From NCBI GenBank assembly GCA_034670405.1, contig JAXDDX010000073.1:379001-443000 (forward strand): a stretch of DNA of 64,000 nucleotides. Reading direction: 5' to 3'. Every line of letters begins with the position of its first letter. Positions within the stretch are counted from its first letter, which is position 1. Positions 47,147 to 60,174 of the stretch are shown piece after piece. The notes under the pieces are model-generated. The model was not told where the DNA came from, searched no databases, and saw nothing but the letters and a program-made list of their open reading frames with translations. This DNA comes from Hoplostethus atlanticus. Lineage: Eukaryota; Chordata; Actinopteri; Trachichthyiformes; Trachichthyidae. The position numbers were made by a program, and so were the translations under genes.

Positions 47147-47232
47147 ACAGTACACTCATCCATAAAGTAGGAAACACTACACTGTGGCGAGGAGTTTAGT
47201 AGTGCTTTCTACTTTATGGATGACTGCACTGT
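47147..47232 (-). ncRNA. mir142: mir142 precursor hairpin
   Basis: Read on the minus strand, the 5' arm at 47198-47218 (begins CATAAAGTAGAAAG) and the 3' arm at 47159-47181 (begins TGTAGTGTTTCC) match remembered vertebrate miR-142-5p and miR-142-3p over their full lengths. The arms pair across a short loop, and the lower stem (acagtgcagtcat / atgagtgtactgt) is also like the human precursor. miR-142 is expressed throughout blood-cell lineages and is a standard haematopoietic marker. It lies about 400 bp past the tspoap1 poly(A) signal on the opposite strand and about 8.8 kb from supt4h1. No host ORF is visible. Confidence 0.97.
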
Positions 47233-47454
47233 ACTTCCAACAGTCCTCTTCCGTCGGCTGTCCTCCCACTTCTCTCTTCTGTCGTTGCACCTGCCTCGTC
47301 TCTACTCAACTCAGTCTACAGCTGCACACCAACCCCACCCAGACACACACACACATACACAAACTGAAACTCTCCACCTCCAACTATACACAAACACATT
47401 CCTTGCTTCTGTTAAACTAGAAAATGCACAGTTCCTGATTTTTGTCTTGAAACA

Positions 47455-47560
47455 TTTCAAATCAAATCAAATCAAATGTATTTGTATAGCCCTTAATCAC
47501 CGTTACAGTCTCTAAGGGCTTCACAGTGCCCAACGTGAAAATAATAAATGGTAAATTTAT
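47455..47560 (+). repeat. Dispersed teleost repeat (tatagcccttaatcacc type)
   Basis: A (aaatc)n lead is followed by gtatttgtatagcccttaat and tctaagggcttcacagtgcc, a familiar fish repeat and probably the other half of the family seen at 23160. It lies about 225 bp upstream of mir142 on its strand. Confidence 0.5.
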
Positions 47561-48244
47561 TATTTACATACGTACGTAGTTTTCTGGGCAATTAATTCAA
47601 ATCCCAGGCGAGGGCGGTTAACATTGGTTAACATTGGTCAGAGGCAGTAAAGGGAGAAAAAATCTACTAGATCTGGCAGAGGAAGCGCTATCTTGAGGAA
47701 GCCATTTTGGTCGGCGTGAGTAAGCTTTTTCTGTTCGACAGATTATTGCTACTTTCTTAACTCCTGTAAAGTAATTCCAAGAAGAATTGCCTGAATTGAA
47801 TGCGTCTCATTCAATTCAGAATTAATTTGGAGGCACTGAAAGCAGCCATTGGATACACTAAACACTTAAATCAGCAATAACTGCAAGTCAGAATCATTCC
47901 TACGTTTGTATTTTTTTAACCCAAATTACAAATAAACTCCCAATGAAAAGATTTCTTTTACTGACGAGTGTTTAGATCCAAGGAATGTAGAGTGAAGGGA
48001 CTAAAAGCCTCACCAACGCCTTTTGTTATCATTATGTAACACACACAGTTTGTTATCCAATCTCATAATAAATGATAATATTTAATATACAATGTCGTCC
48101 ATACTTTACCTCACCGAAGAGCCTTTTTTTCTCTAATAAGTGACGCGCTCGTCCACCGGTGTCCACAGGTGTCTTCGGTCTGTCTAAGAAGTGGATGGAG
48201 AAGAAGAAGTCGTCTCCTTTTGAACCCTCCGCGACCACGTGGTG

Positions 48245-48260
48245 TAACCACAGGAAGAGG
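48245..48260 (-). promoter_or_regulatory. Composite ETS-RUNX site upstream of mir142
   Basis: On the minus strand the bases read cctcttcctgtggtta: an ETS core (TTCC) directly abutting a RUNX core (TGTGGTT), a layout used in myeloid and lymphoid promoters. An E-box CACGTG lies about 10 bp away and a donor-like gaggtaaag about 130 bp downstream on the same strand. It is about 1 kb upstream of the hairpin in the mir142 direction. Its role is inference. Confidence 0.4.
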
Positions 48261-49566
48261 TCTAACAGTCATAGCTGCTCTCTCTTTCCCTTCTTCCGTC
48301 TTCACTTTGCCTCCTGCAGATGCTGTTTTAAAAACGCCTACAAAGATTCTAGCAGATACCACCTTCTTGATCGTGTAACAAACTGCACGTAGAAATAAAG
48401 AAATTGCCCCGAAATGTATTGAACACATGAACGTAATCCTGATCTTCATTGGTCTTAATACAAAAAGGCCTAACGTGAGTTTCTAGTCCAGTGTTAAGAC
48501 GGTGACCCAGAACCTCCCAGACTTTCCTTTTTTAATATTTTCTACTATTTTCTAATATTTTCCTTCTTTTAGCCAAATCCTATTGAGCTGGGGGGACAAA
48601 GTGTTCAGGTTGAGCTTCCCCTTGTCAGTGTTATGCTGAGATGATGTCATTTACCACGCAATGTGCTTCTCGTGGACATATTGGCTTCAAGCAGTATTGT
48701 CGGGAGCACATTTGCGACATGAGGTTGGGTAACAAGCCTGCGATGATAAACAGAGAGGAAGGCAGGTTACAACACAGTATGGCCGAGTCCGTAGTGTGTG
48801 TGCGTCCATCATGTGGACTAATTCAGTTTATTAACAGCTCTGTGACTTGTGTGTGAGGTACTCAAATTGTTGGGTTGGGTTGCATGTCTGCTCACATTTG
48901 TGCATGTGTTACTGGTTAACAGGGCAGGAAAGTCTGGTTAGTTGGTCTGTTTGTTCAGGAAGTACCTGTTGAGAAAAAAAAGCCTTTTGTTATTTCCTGT
49001 GCGATGCCTGCACGCACTAAACTCTTGAAGGCAAGTCCATGTGACAAAACTGAACAAACTCTGACAATAAAAATGATTATAAAAGAAAGTATACTTAAAT
49101 GACTTAAAGACAGATAAAGTCAGTGTAGTTGCTCCTTTTTTTTTTGCTATGACCTCCTTTGCAGCAAGACCCACTGAGCCTCAGTGACTCTGTGTTTGCT
49201 TCACAGCGACGACGTGGTTATCTGGTGTCTCTGATGAGATGAAGCAAGAAAGTGATGGAGGCTAAAGGGGGAAAGCTGCAAAGCATCAGAAATGTGAATG
49301 AGATGTTTGAACAAGGTGTATTCCTCCCCACCAAAGTTATCATTGCTTTACGGTCACGCCGTATTGATAACCTGAATTCCTGTTCAAACATTTTCTTCTC
49401 AAACTGTCCTAGAGGCTTTTTTTTTTTTTTTTTTTTCTTTTTTTAACATTCTAGCGGTTTTCACAACTGAAAGGCCAAAGGGGTTTCAATTCTCCGTAAA
49501 TGTGAAAACACTCTCCCCTCCAACTGTGACTGTGTGGTTTCTCATAATGATGACCTGGAAGATGTT

Positions 49567-50051
49567 AGATAAGAGTCCTCTATCTCGGCGAGGAGATACG
49601 GTGGAGGATGGCATTGCTGGAAAATGCTGAGCTGGTCTAACAGGCCCCCCCTGAAACCTTTAATGCCAGTGTACATATGAAAAGGCCATTCAGGTCCCTG
49701 TAAACGGATGGGGCTGAATTCAAAACCACACACAATCTCTGTTAGAGCAAAACGGTACCCAGGGTGATTTCCTGGGGACATGGCTTCATTGTCTGGTTGA
49801 AGTAAAGCTCATTTCGGTAAGGTAAGAATAACATTGCCGACTAAGCAGCTTCGGAGAGCGTTGCTTGATGATATCACAGATTAGACTCTTGTTCTCTGGA
49901 TTTTATCTTTGGGGAAAAAGGGTTATTCTTCTCAAATACTGCTGTAACTGTTTCAAATCTTAGGCGGAAGATAAGCAAGTGAGATTGAGGGCGACTTTTT
50001 TCCTGCCCCCTTTGCGGCCTTTTGTAGCAGCTACCCTAGCCCCGCTTATCT
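49567..50051. promoter_or_regulatory. Cluster of GATA/ETS/RUNX motifs, candidate haematopoietic enhancer
   Basis: Exact AGATAAG occurs at 49567-49573 and 49969-49975 (the latter within GCGGAAGATAAG) and in reverse at 50045-50051. A weaker WGATAA lies near 49902 and a RUNX-like AACCACA near 49725. The cluster is about 2.4-2.8 kb upstream of mir142 on its strand. Function is inferred from motif content only. Confidence 0.3.
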
Positions 50052-50619
50052 CCTTCATGCTTCCTTCCACAGCCTTTTGAAATCTAGTTTCAAGAGACCT
50101 GTAACATTGCTCAATATTAGAAATAGTGACGCAATCTTGAGAGTGCACTGGACCTAATTGTAACATGAACTTAAGTATGTGGTGTTTAGTTTCCTGTCAG
50201 GGCTGGGATCCACTGTCACACATTTTCTAACTGAGACCTTTTCTATGCTTGTTATGAAAGCATGATAGCTGTCAGTGTGAATGTCTGCTGAAAGGCGTTG
50301 CAGGGTTACGCCGTACATTACAGCTCTCCCATGTTCTCTCCATGTAGGTTAATGGGTGTCATTCTGACATCAATACCGACGGCAGGGATGGGAAACAAAT
50401 CCTCCAACCTGCGTGAACACGAGCCCAACAAAGGCTTTAGAGAACAGACGACGTGGCTGTGGTACAAAGGTGGTGAATGTGTCATCAATAAGCAGTGTTG
50501 CATGCTGGTATTGTTTGTGTATGCAGCTGACATCACCACAAACAAGAGCCTGACCGCAATCGTATCAGGAATTGGTTCATGAATTTCAGACACATAGTGA
50601 GGAAATGAGTTATTTTGCC

Positions 50620-50735
50620 TTCTACCTTGAGCGTCTTTCTCAAGGACGATTGAACGGGCTGTGGCAGGGATCGGACCTTTCACCCCTCGGCCGTAGGACT
50701 GCGTGTTTAATCGCCAGACCGCACGGCAGCCAAAT
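50620..50735 (-). mobile_element. tRNA-derived SINE head
   Basis: On the minus strand, tctggcgattaaacacgc resembles an A box and aaggtccgatccctgcc a B box of a tRNA promoter, about 35 nt apart, followed by ccttgagaaagacgctcaag as in fish SINEs. The usual cloverleaf is not intact, so it is not called as a tRNA gene. Confidence 0.5.
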
Positions 50736-51562
50736 TACTACGGCCGTAAATTCCTGTGTGAGGGATTTGCGTCAGGCGTCGGCGAAGGCCAGAGTGCGAT
50801 GGCGAGGTGTCACCTTGGGTTAGCCTCCTTTCTGATCTTGCTACAACTCAGACCTGTCACCATTTTTTAATCTGAATTCATGAAAAGGCCCCTTAAAATT
50901 CAGTAATTCAGGGTATTAATGTATTTGCTGTTTGTTTTCTTTTATATTGTTGACCTGTTAAGATATATATAGTTTACTGTGCACTTAGAAGCCATGTCTT
51001 ACGCCCATTACCGCTGATGTGGTAGTGCATGTGAAGCGGCCGCTTAGCGCTCAGGCATCTGTGCTAGTGAGGAAGTGATCCTGGCTCCCTCTGTGAGGGG
51101 GTACAGAGCTGGGGCCTTCTGAAGCCCATGCTGTCCCCTGTGATAGACCTTATCTGGGCTGGCAGCCATTTCCCCTCCCTTTGCCTTGGCTCCCCCGAGG
51201 TCCTCGCTCACAGCCGGGCGTCAACACCGAGCCACCCTGCCTGCTAGATCACTCCCAGCCCCACTAGCTCTAGCTCCGTCCGCGGCCTTGTGCCTCCCAG
51301 CCCTGCTTTACAACGATCACAAGGAGAATGCAAAAAAATTCAAGTCAAGGCAAGGGTGTTTTTTACCCCTGTGATCCTCCAACACTTCTGCAATATTCAG
51401 AAGAAGACGCTGGTCATTTGTAAAAGGAATTGAAATCCTCATATGTGACACGCTGCTGCTGCAGCAGCGCCTTTCCCGCTCTCGGTTCTGTAGCCGCTCT
51501 CTGGACTGCAGAAGAGAGGAAGTTTTAATCAGCCTTATGAAACACAGTCACGCGCACCAGCA

Positions 51563-51566
51563 TGTA

Positions 51567-51602
<36 letters not shown>
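51563..51602. repeat. (TG)n microsatellite
   Basis: About 15-18 copies, starting as tatgtatgtatg. Confidence 0.9.
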
Positions 51603-51603
<1 letters not shown>

Positions 51604-53789
51604 CTTCTGTTGATAATATCCACCCCCCTCCATTTAAATTACAACTCCTTACTTCCCTATCTCCAGTTTATCCCTCTCATGACACAGAAGCAACTTAGTA
51701 TTGTGTTGAGGGCTCCTCTGTCACAACCTCCACTTGGTTCCGTTTTTATTTTCTGATGGAGGTCACCCCATCGATAGATCAGATCAGCCAGTAGACCAGT
51801 GTTAAAACTCCACCAAACTCCAGGTCACCACATCAACCCCAGTCTCAGCAGCACCTAACTGAATGAACACATTCCATTGTGCTTACTCTCAAAAGCAGTG
51901 ACATATCCAAATAAGGGCAAAAAGCAATCATAGCAACCGCCAATGAGACCATGGCACACAGGCCGATGTGGCCCTTTGTAAAAGCAGGGTGTGCTTTCCT
52001 TTGCAGAGGCGGACTCAAGTGATGGTACACACACACCGCGGGTAGAACCGCGTGGGCGGAGTTGACAGCGCAGGCCTTCCTGACCGCGCCTGTGGTTTTT
52101 GAAGGTTTGCAGCACCGAGCCCCGGTTCCCAGTTTTGTTTTTAGTTTGCAGCTCTACCTACATGCCCTCGTGAAATGACTTGTCACATTTAGCGCAGACT
52201 TAAGAAACTGCAAAAAAATGGACATAAAGCATGTGAAAAGAAATGCTGAAAAACAGTTGTAGGTATAAAATTGTTGTTTGTCACATGGCAGAATAAAGGG
52301 GAAGGAGGAAGTGAATTAGGTCGTACCCATCTAAACTGAAGCCCTTTTAACTGCACAGGCACAAAGAGGAGTGCAGACTATATTATTAACTGTAGTTAGA
52401 TGTTCAGAGAAGTCTCTCACACCTTCATGGAAAGAATGAGACATTTCTGCCAATCTGTCACCTTACTTTAGTATAACAAAGTGATATTTCATTAGCGTCG
52501 TGTTTTCACTTCAAATGTGGATATAGAGGATATAAGGAGTTTGTTCCAAAATGATAAAAATGATGAAAAATATCCACCATTTAAAAAAAGAGAGACACCT
52601 ACTCTTACAGCACAAAATTGAAACAAATGATTTTGCGTTTTCAAACCAACATAGGTACCTTACGTCTTTGCTTGAGTAAAGAAGAACAATTTTACTGACT
52701 GGATCTTGTATTTATGAGAAATTGAATGATGAACTTCAAGTAAAGATTTCTACCCCAAATGAATATATAGCAATGTGGAGTAGAAATCTATATGATGACA
52801 AATTATAGGCTATAAAAAGTCACTCAGAAAAAACCTTACATGCATACATCTTGTAGAAAACAGTTGTTTCCTCTGGGGATGTTGGTCTGTAACTGACCAT
52901 GACCTCTGACCTTCCTTTATTACCCAGTTATGTTGCTTCTCCATGCCAATCTTCCTATCGAGTCTGATGAGAAAATAGCACATGAGACAGATATATTATC
53001 CATTACATGCGTTCAAATCTTTTTTTGGGAACAATTGTTTGCTCTGGTGTGACAAATATCCACTCTACACCTTATTGAATGAGGCTACTGTAAAGTGAAA
53101 CTTGGTCTTCACAGAAAACCTATTGACAACCATTTGAAAAACCTGCTGTGTGATACATCATGGAAGTATTTCACAATGGGTTTTTTTAACCACTTCCCTG
53201 CACTATAACATCACTACTTACAGTAAAAAAAAAACACATTAATACAGATAACATTCATGTCACTGCTAATTTCACACTAGAGGGGTGGGGGATGAGGATG
53301 AGGCATCAGGTACAACCCCTACGATTTCTATATTTCAAATGAGTTGGAATGATTCACTTCCTATGATTTGCTAGAGCGACTTCCTGGCGGGGTGATCAGG
53401 CTGTTGTAATCTCCCTCTAGCGTTAGCCTGGATATGGTGTCACGTGACAAACACCACATGTAACACGCTTACACACACTTCCTGCAGTGTAAAAAAAAAA
53501 AAAAAAAAAAGCAGAGTGAGAAATGTTCTTGCATACAACCATGAAATGTCAGTGTTCCTGTATATCATTCCAGTTCACTCAACGTCAGACTTCAGGGCTT
53601 AACTGAAAACAAAAGGCCCTTAGGCTTTAGACCAGCCTGCCCAAGGATATCACGTTCATAACTTTAATAAGAATTAATTCAGGAACTTTTATTTTACTTC
53701 ACTTTATTTATTTTACTTCCATTTTTTTCCCCCTGTTTTAGTCCCTTGTAAAATGCTGGATTATTACATGTTATAAGGGGTGGCTGTAG

Positions 53790-53880
53790 TAGGGGAGAAC
53801 GGGGTAAGTTGAGCCGGTGGATAAGATGAGCCAACCCCTTGTTTCTAGGCAACCATACACAAAATTATATGTGATCAAGC
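53790..53880. repeat. Dispersed repeat with ggggtaagttgagcc motif
   Basis: The string gagaacggggtaagttgagc, then aagatgagccaacccc, is like a dispersed element common in fish DNA. Ends are not defined. Confidence 0.35.
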
Positions 53881-55729
53881 ATTCATGAGAATTAGGAAAA
53901 GTAATTAATTTTACTGAATCTCTGATGGAGGAAAGCACAAGGAGTGAGAGAGCCAGATCAAAAAAAAAAATTATTTTTGCCAAGTCAAGTGATTTCACAA
54001 TTCTTGTATCTAAATGGAAGTAGATAGGTATGAGGCTGTATTATATATTAGTTTAAGGCTTTATAAGGTACAATATGAGTCATAAATTAATATATATACA
54101 TTATAACCATATACCTCATTCTCCACAAGGGAGTCCTTTCATAATTCTTGATATGAATAAATTCCTTGCTGTGCTTCATGTTTTGGATGAGTGATATGTT
54201 GCAAATCCGATGGGTAGAGTCTAAGGACGTGACCATGTTCTGAAAGGTGTGGTGGACAGAATTGTTGACCAAATATTATGGCCATTTAAAACTTAATTTC
54301 CTGTATTTTCACACAACCTCACATGACTCGAGGTAGTTGTTAGACTTTTAATCAAAATGAATAAGCTGCTATAAGGTTTAAGACAATGTGCAGGTATTAT
54401 CCTGATCACTGACAGCCAATCAAAGTGTCAGTTTTGCTCCATTGAGACATTATTTACCAAAACAATTTAAAAGGGTCTCCACGTAAAGAACTCAAAGTCT
54501 GCAGTCCTTCATCTATATTTCCTTCAACTCAATGTTCTTCCTAAATCCAGTCTGCTCATCTTTACTATTTCACATCCATTGTTTGTTTTATTCATCTTCT
54601 CTCCTTCTAGTCTTCCGTTCTCCTGCATGTCACTTCCTCTTTCCTCCCAGTTAGTTACAGATTTCCCCCCTTCCCTGGATTCTTCTATTCCTCCTTAATG
54701 CTTCTTCCCTGCAGATTGTAATTTCTCTACTCCACCTACTCTGCTTTTTTTGTCTTCTCTCTCTACTCTACATTTGTCTTTCCTGCCCTCTATCCTTCAT
54801 CTCTCCTTCCTTACAGAACAAAGATGATTGGCCCAGCATAGCAACAGATCATGTCCTGGTCACTGTTGACTTGTAGAAAAACAGAAATGCTATTTATAGA
54901 AATGCTATAGAAAAGGTATTCTTTTGTTCTATTGCTGTATAAAAATATCTTAATTTTTTTATGCTCATTCAGTTGTGACCTAGTAGCATGGCGGAGGCCA
55001 TTCTGAGATACAGCCATCTGCTTCACTTCACCAAACCATAACCTCAGCTGCTTTTTTTCTTTTCTTTTACAGAGCAGTTTCACTCACCATTTCTTTGTAA
55101 CAGAGATGTAACAAAACACTGATCTGCATCGTTTGATTTGCCTTAGGCAAGAGTGAGATCTTGCTACATACTGTACACATTGTACACAGTCTTCAGTGTG
55201 AATGACCCCGACCCATCAAGTGACAATACCTTCGTACTGTACCCCTGGCTATAATAAACAATGATGCATCTTAAACATCATCTGCAAGGACACCAGACAA
55301 CAGCACCTGAACAATGCCTGGCACACAAACTTGCACGGGATGACAACCTATGAAGCCAAAATGTTGTCCTCTGTGTAGGCCATGTTACAGTGAAACAGTA
55401 GCTATGATGGATGCTGAACCTAAAAGGCACTTTGTGATATAATTAGGAAAACTGCATATGAGCCAGTCAACGGAAACCTGAACAAACAATGTTCAGTACT
55501 GACAATTTAAAAATGAATTTAACACCATTAATAGTTAGGCTTATGCTTCCCCCTAATGGCAGAGTGTGGTACTGTACTCAATCTAAGTCTGCAGTAACAA
55601 GGCACCATCTTGTGGTCCATATACAGTATATTGCAGTTACTCCTCATCGTGCCTTCACCTGGAAGAATCATGACTGTTAACAATGAACCAAGATTTCATG
55701 ACAAGGACACATTTCTTATAAAAAACATC

Positions 55730-55735
55730 TTTATT
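55730..55735 (-). terminator. supt4h1 poly(A) signal
   Basis: TTTATT on the plus strand reads AATAAA on the minus strand, 278 nt beyond the stop codon, suggesting a short 3' UTR. Confidence 0.7.
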
Positions 55736-56012
55736 TTTCATCAATTACTCTTACAAATGAAACTGGGGGAAACAAAACTCTCCTCTTCCCAATATGCACC
55801 TATTACATGATATAGGCATAATCACACATAACATGAACAATCTTTAAGTCTACAAAAACTCAGTTCTATGAGACAAGTAAAAGTAAGCAGACGTGAACTT
55901 GATTTTTGCACAGACAAGCAGTCCCGTTGCTCTGTCTGCCTGGAATCAGTGTTGCAGTATGATGCTGCTCTGATGCAACAAATCAGATGATGTAAACTGG
56001 GAACAATCAGGC

Positions 56013-57780
<1,768 letters not shown>

Positions 57781-57839
57781 AAAGGACCATCGCATAAGTG
57801 TGTCCTGAGGTGCGCCTGCATAAAACTCGTGGGATCTTA

Positions 57840-59222
57840 AAAGTGATTTTCGCCCAAAAGTGACCGACGTCCGCGGGAGCGCGCGCAGCCTGTTAAAGCT
57901 GTATCGCCCAGTTTATATACGTCTACAGGTGCTTTTATTTGGATCAAACAGTCATAACGTGCAAATACACATAACTTTATGTCCGTGGTAATAGCAAAGG
58001 TATGTCTTTGTGAAAGTTTAACGTTTCTGGTAATCAAATAATCACAACTGTGGCCAAAGAAGTGTTTGCAGTTTATAGCGTAATCAGGCATTGTTGCCGA
58101 TGTCGATATGTGTTTGGTATGTCTAATATCCTTGTTTATATTTGTGAACTAGACTGTAATTATGGTATTTACGGATGGGTTATATATAAAATAATGAAAT
58201 GATCTCTTGCAATTATCCTTATGACTCTACATTATTTTACCTGCTCTGTGCCCTAGATTATAACCAATCCAGTCCTTTTTACCACTTTAAATGTCTTTAA
58301 ATCGGCAATAAGCCTACAACCCATAAAACACAGTTTTCCACTTGCCAAAAAGTGATTGCAGCTCCTACCTTGTGACTGAAAGGTTGTTTATACCTCAGAA
58401 TGACTTGATTTCATCCATGGGGGTTATATTTTAAAGATTATAGCCCACCCAGTCCTTCTTACCTGTTGAAATACCCTTTAAAGGGCCAATACAACCAGTA
58501 ACACACAGTTTTCCACTTGCCAAAAAGTGATTGTAGCTCCTGCCTTGTGACTGAAAGGTTATTTATGCCTCAAAATGACTTGATTTCATTAATGGGGGTT
58601 ATATTTTAAATATTATAGCCCACCCAGTCCTTCTTACCTGTTGAAATACCCTTTAAAGGGCCAATACAACCAGTAACACAGTTTTCCACTTGCCAAAAAG
58701 TGATTGTAGCTCCTACCTTGTGACTGAAAGGTTATTTATGCCTCAAAATGACTTGATTTTATTAATGGGGGTTATATTTTAAATATTATAGCCCACCCAG
58801 TCCTTCTTACCTGTTGAAATACCCTTTAAAGGGCCAATACAACCAGTAACACAGTTTTCCACTTGCCAAAAAGTGATTGTAGCTCCTACCTTGTGACTGA
58901 AAGGTTATTTATGCCTCAAAATGACTTGATTTCATTCATGGGGGTTATATTTTAAATATTATAGCCCACCCAGTCCTTCTTACCTGTTGAAATACCCTTT
59001 AAAGGGCCAATACAACCAGTAACACAGTTTTCCACTTGCCAAAAAGTGATTGTAGCTCAATGCTTGTAGACACTTCTTTGGCCACAATTGTGATTATTTG
59101 ATTACCAGAAACGTTAAACTTTCACAAAGACATACCTTTGCTATTACCACGGACATAAAGTTATGTGTATTTGCACGTTATGACTGTTTGATCCAAATAA
59201 AAGCACCTGCGAAAATCACTTT
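57840..59222. mobile_element. Foldback element with near-identical long arms and a tandem-repeat core
   Basis: The left arm (57840-58065) and the inverted right arm (59070-59222) match with one mismatch over about 140 bp from aggtgcttttatttgg to ggccaaagaagtgt, and share the terminus aaagtgattttcgc. The left arm has an extra 74 bp (57853-57926), CpG-rich. Between the arms lie about 4.6 copies of a 173-175-bp unit. No transposase ORF and no clear target duplication were found. Superfamily not assigned. Confidence 0.85.
58255..59059 (+). repeat. Tandem array, 173-175-bp unit, about 4.6 copies
   Basis: The marker cagttttcca recurs at 58331, 58506, 58679, 58852 and 59025, giving periods of 175, 173, 173 and 173. 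The later units are nearly identical and the first is diverged, suggesting recent expansion from the right side. Each unit contains ccaaaaagtgattgtagc, which resembles the element terminus aaagtgatt. Confidence 0.95.
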
Positions 59223-59486
59223 CAGACACGACACCTGTCACTTAAGAGGGGGCGGGGAATGGGCGTGGCAACTGTCAATCTTTTTTTTATTTGGCCAATC
59301 AGAGGCTTTCACCAATACGCCGCTTGAACCAGTTGTCAATCAGTTTTTAATTCGGCTAATCATCTTTCGAGAAGGGTCCAACTGCAGTCCTCCCTCCTGA
59401 GACCGCTAGTTCCAAACTTGGAAGTTTTCAGAAGTAAATTGCAGGATCAGTCATTTGAGGGAATTCTTGAATTGTTTTGTATAATA

Positions 59487-60172
59487 CAGTTTTTTACGAT
59501 CACTAACAAGCATTTAGCTATACTTAAGATACTTTTTCTAAACTCCTAACACAGCAATACACCTACATCACACAATTAGCCAAATAGTTAATTTTCTGCT
59601 CAAAACCACATTTTGTTAATTAAATACTAAATCTACTTTTCAAAATGCTAAAAAAACGTTCTCTACATAAACTAACTCTACCAAAACATGGCAAACCCGA
59701 CTCAAAATCAAATCATTCTTTCAAAACACTAGCACTGTTTTCTATCCAAGAGGAACATAATAGTCAATCATAGCATAACGACTTTCAAAATACTAACAGT
59801 TGATGGCATTACAAAAACTGCATTACTTTTCATGTTTAGTTCTACCTGCATACAATAGACAATATGAAATCCATTGTTTTTTATGATTCAGTTTCCTTTT
59901 ACTGTAAACCACTGTTTTGGTTGAGTGTTGAATGTGTGCATTTTTGGCAACATACTATCTAAAAGTGAAGTTACTTTATTGAATGTACAGTAGAAAAAAA
60001 TTGTAAGTGACAGAATTGCTGCAGTAAAAGCTTTAGTAGCAACATGAAATTGCTGCCAGTGATGAACAAAAAAACCAACATACATGGCCTTTGGTTCCAA
60101 ATGTGTAAAAATAAAATACACAAATACAGTAAAAAAGGCACAGAGGGAAACACCAAATGCACAGTCCTGTTC
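59487..60172. mobile_element. Solo end and diverged body of a mariner-type MITE
   Basis: TA followed by cagttttttacgatcacta matches the terminus of the element at 60175. Internal aaaactc and caattagc motifs are shared. The matching right end was not found, so it is truncated or was interrupted by the younger copy. Confidence 0.5.
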
Positions 60173-60174
60173 TA

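Larger units (their letters stand above)
47233..55729. other. Intergenic region between mir142 and supt4h1
   Basis: About 8.5 kb without a recognisable protein gene. It holds repeat fragments at 47455 and 53790, a SINE at 50620, a (TG)n at 51563-51602, homopolymer runs (49419-49445 T, 53490-53510 A) and the motif clusters noted upstream of mir142. The 5' part of the primary mir142 transcript should lie here on the minus strand. Confidence 0.55.

Noticed and set aside
47157-47222. mir142 read on the plus strand
   Set aside because: Both known mature arms match only on the minus strand with the 5p/3p order correct; the plus strand merely folds as the mirror hairpin.
48159-48392. Open frame with SKKWMEKKKSSPFEPS after a good-looking acceptor
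   Set aside because: No family recognised, no flanking exon in phase, and it lies in the probable mir142 promoter; treated as chance.
50600-50740. A tRNA gene on the minus strand
   Set aside because: Box A and B-like motifs are present but no intact acceptor stem or anticodon arm; a fish SINE head fits better.
57837-58091. Shared protein-like frame in both foldback arms (ITRNVKLSQRHTFAITTD)
   Set aside because: It appears in both arms only because they are inverted copies, and on the left it runs into unrelated sequence; no transposase or other domain was recognised.
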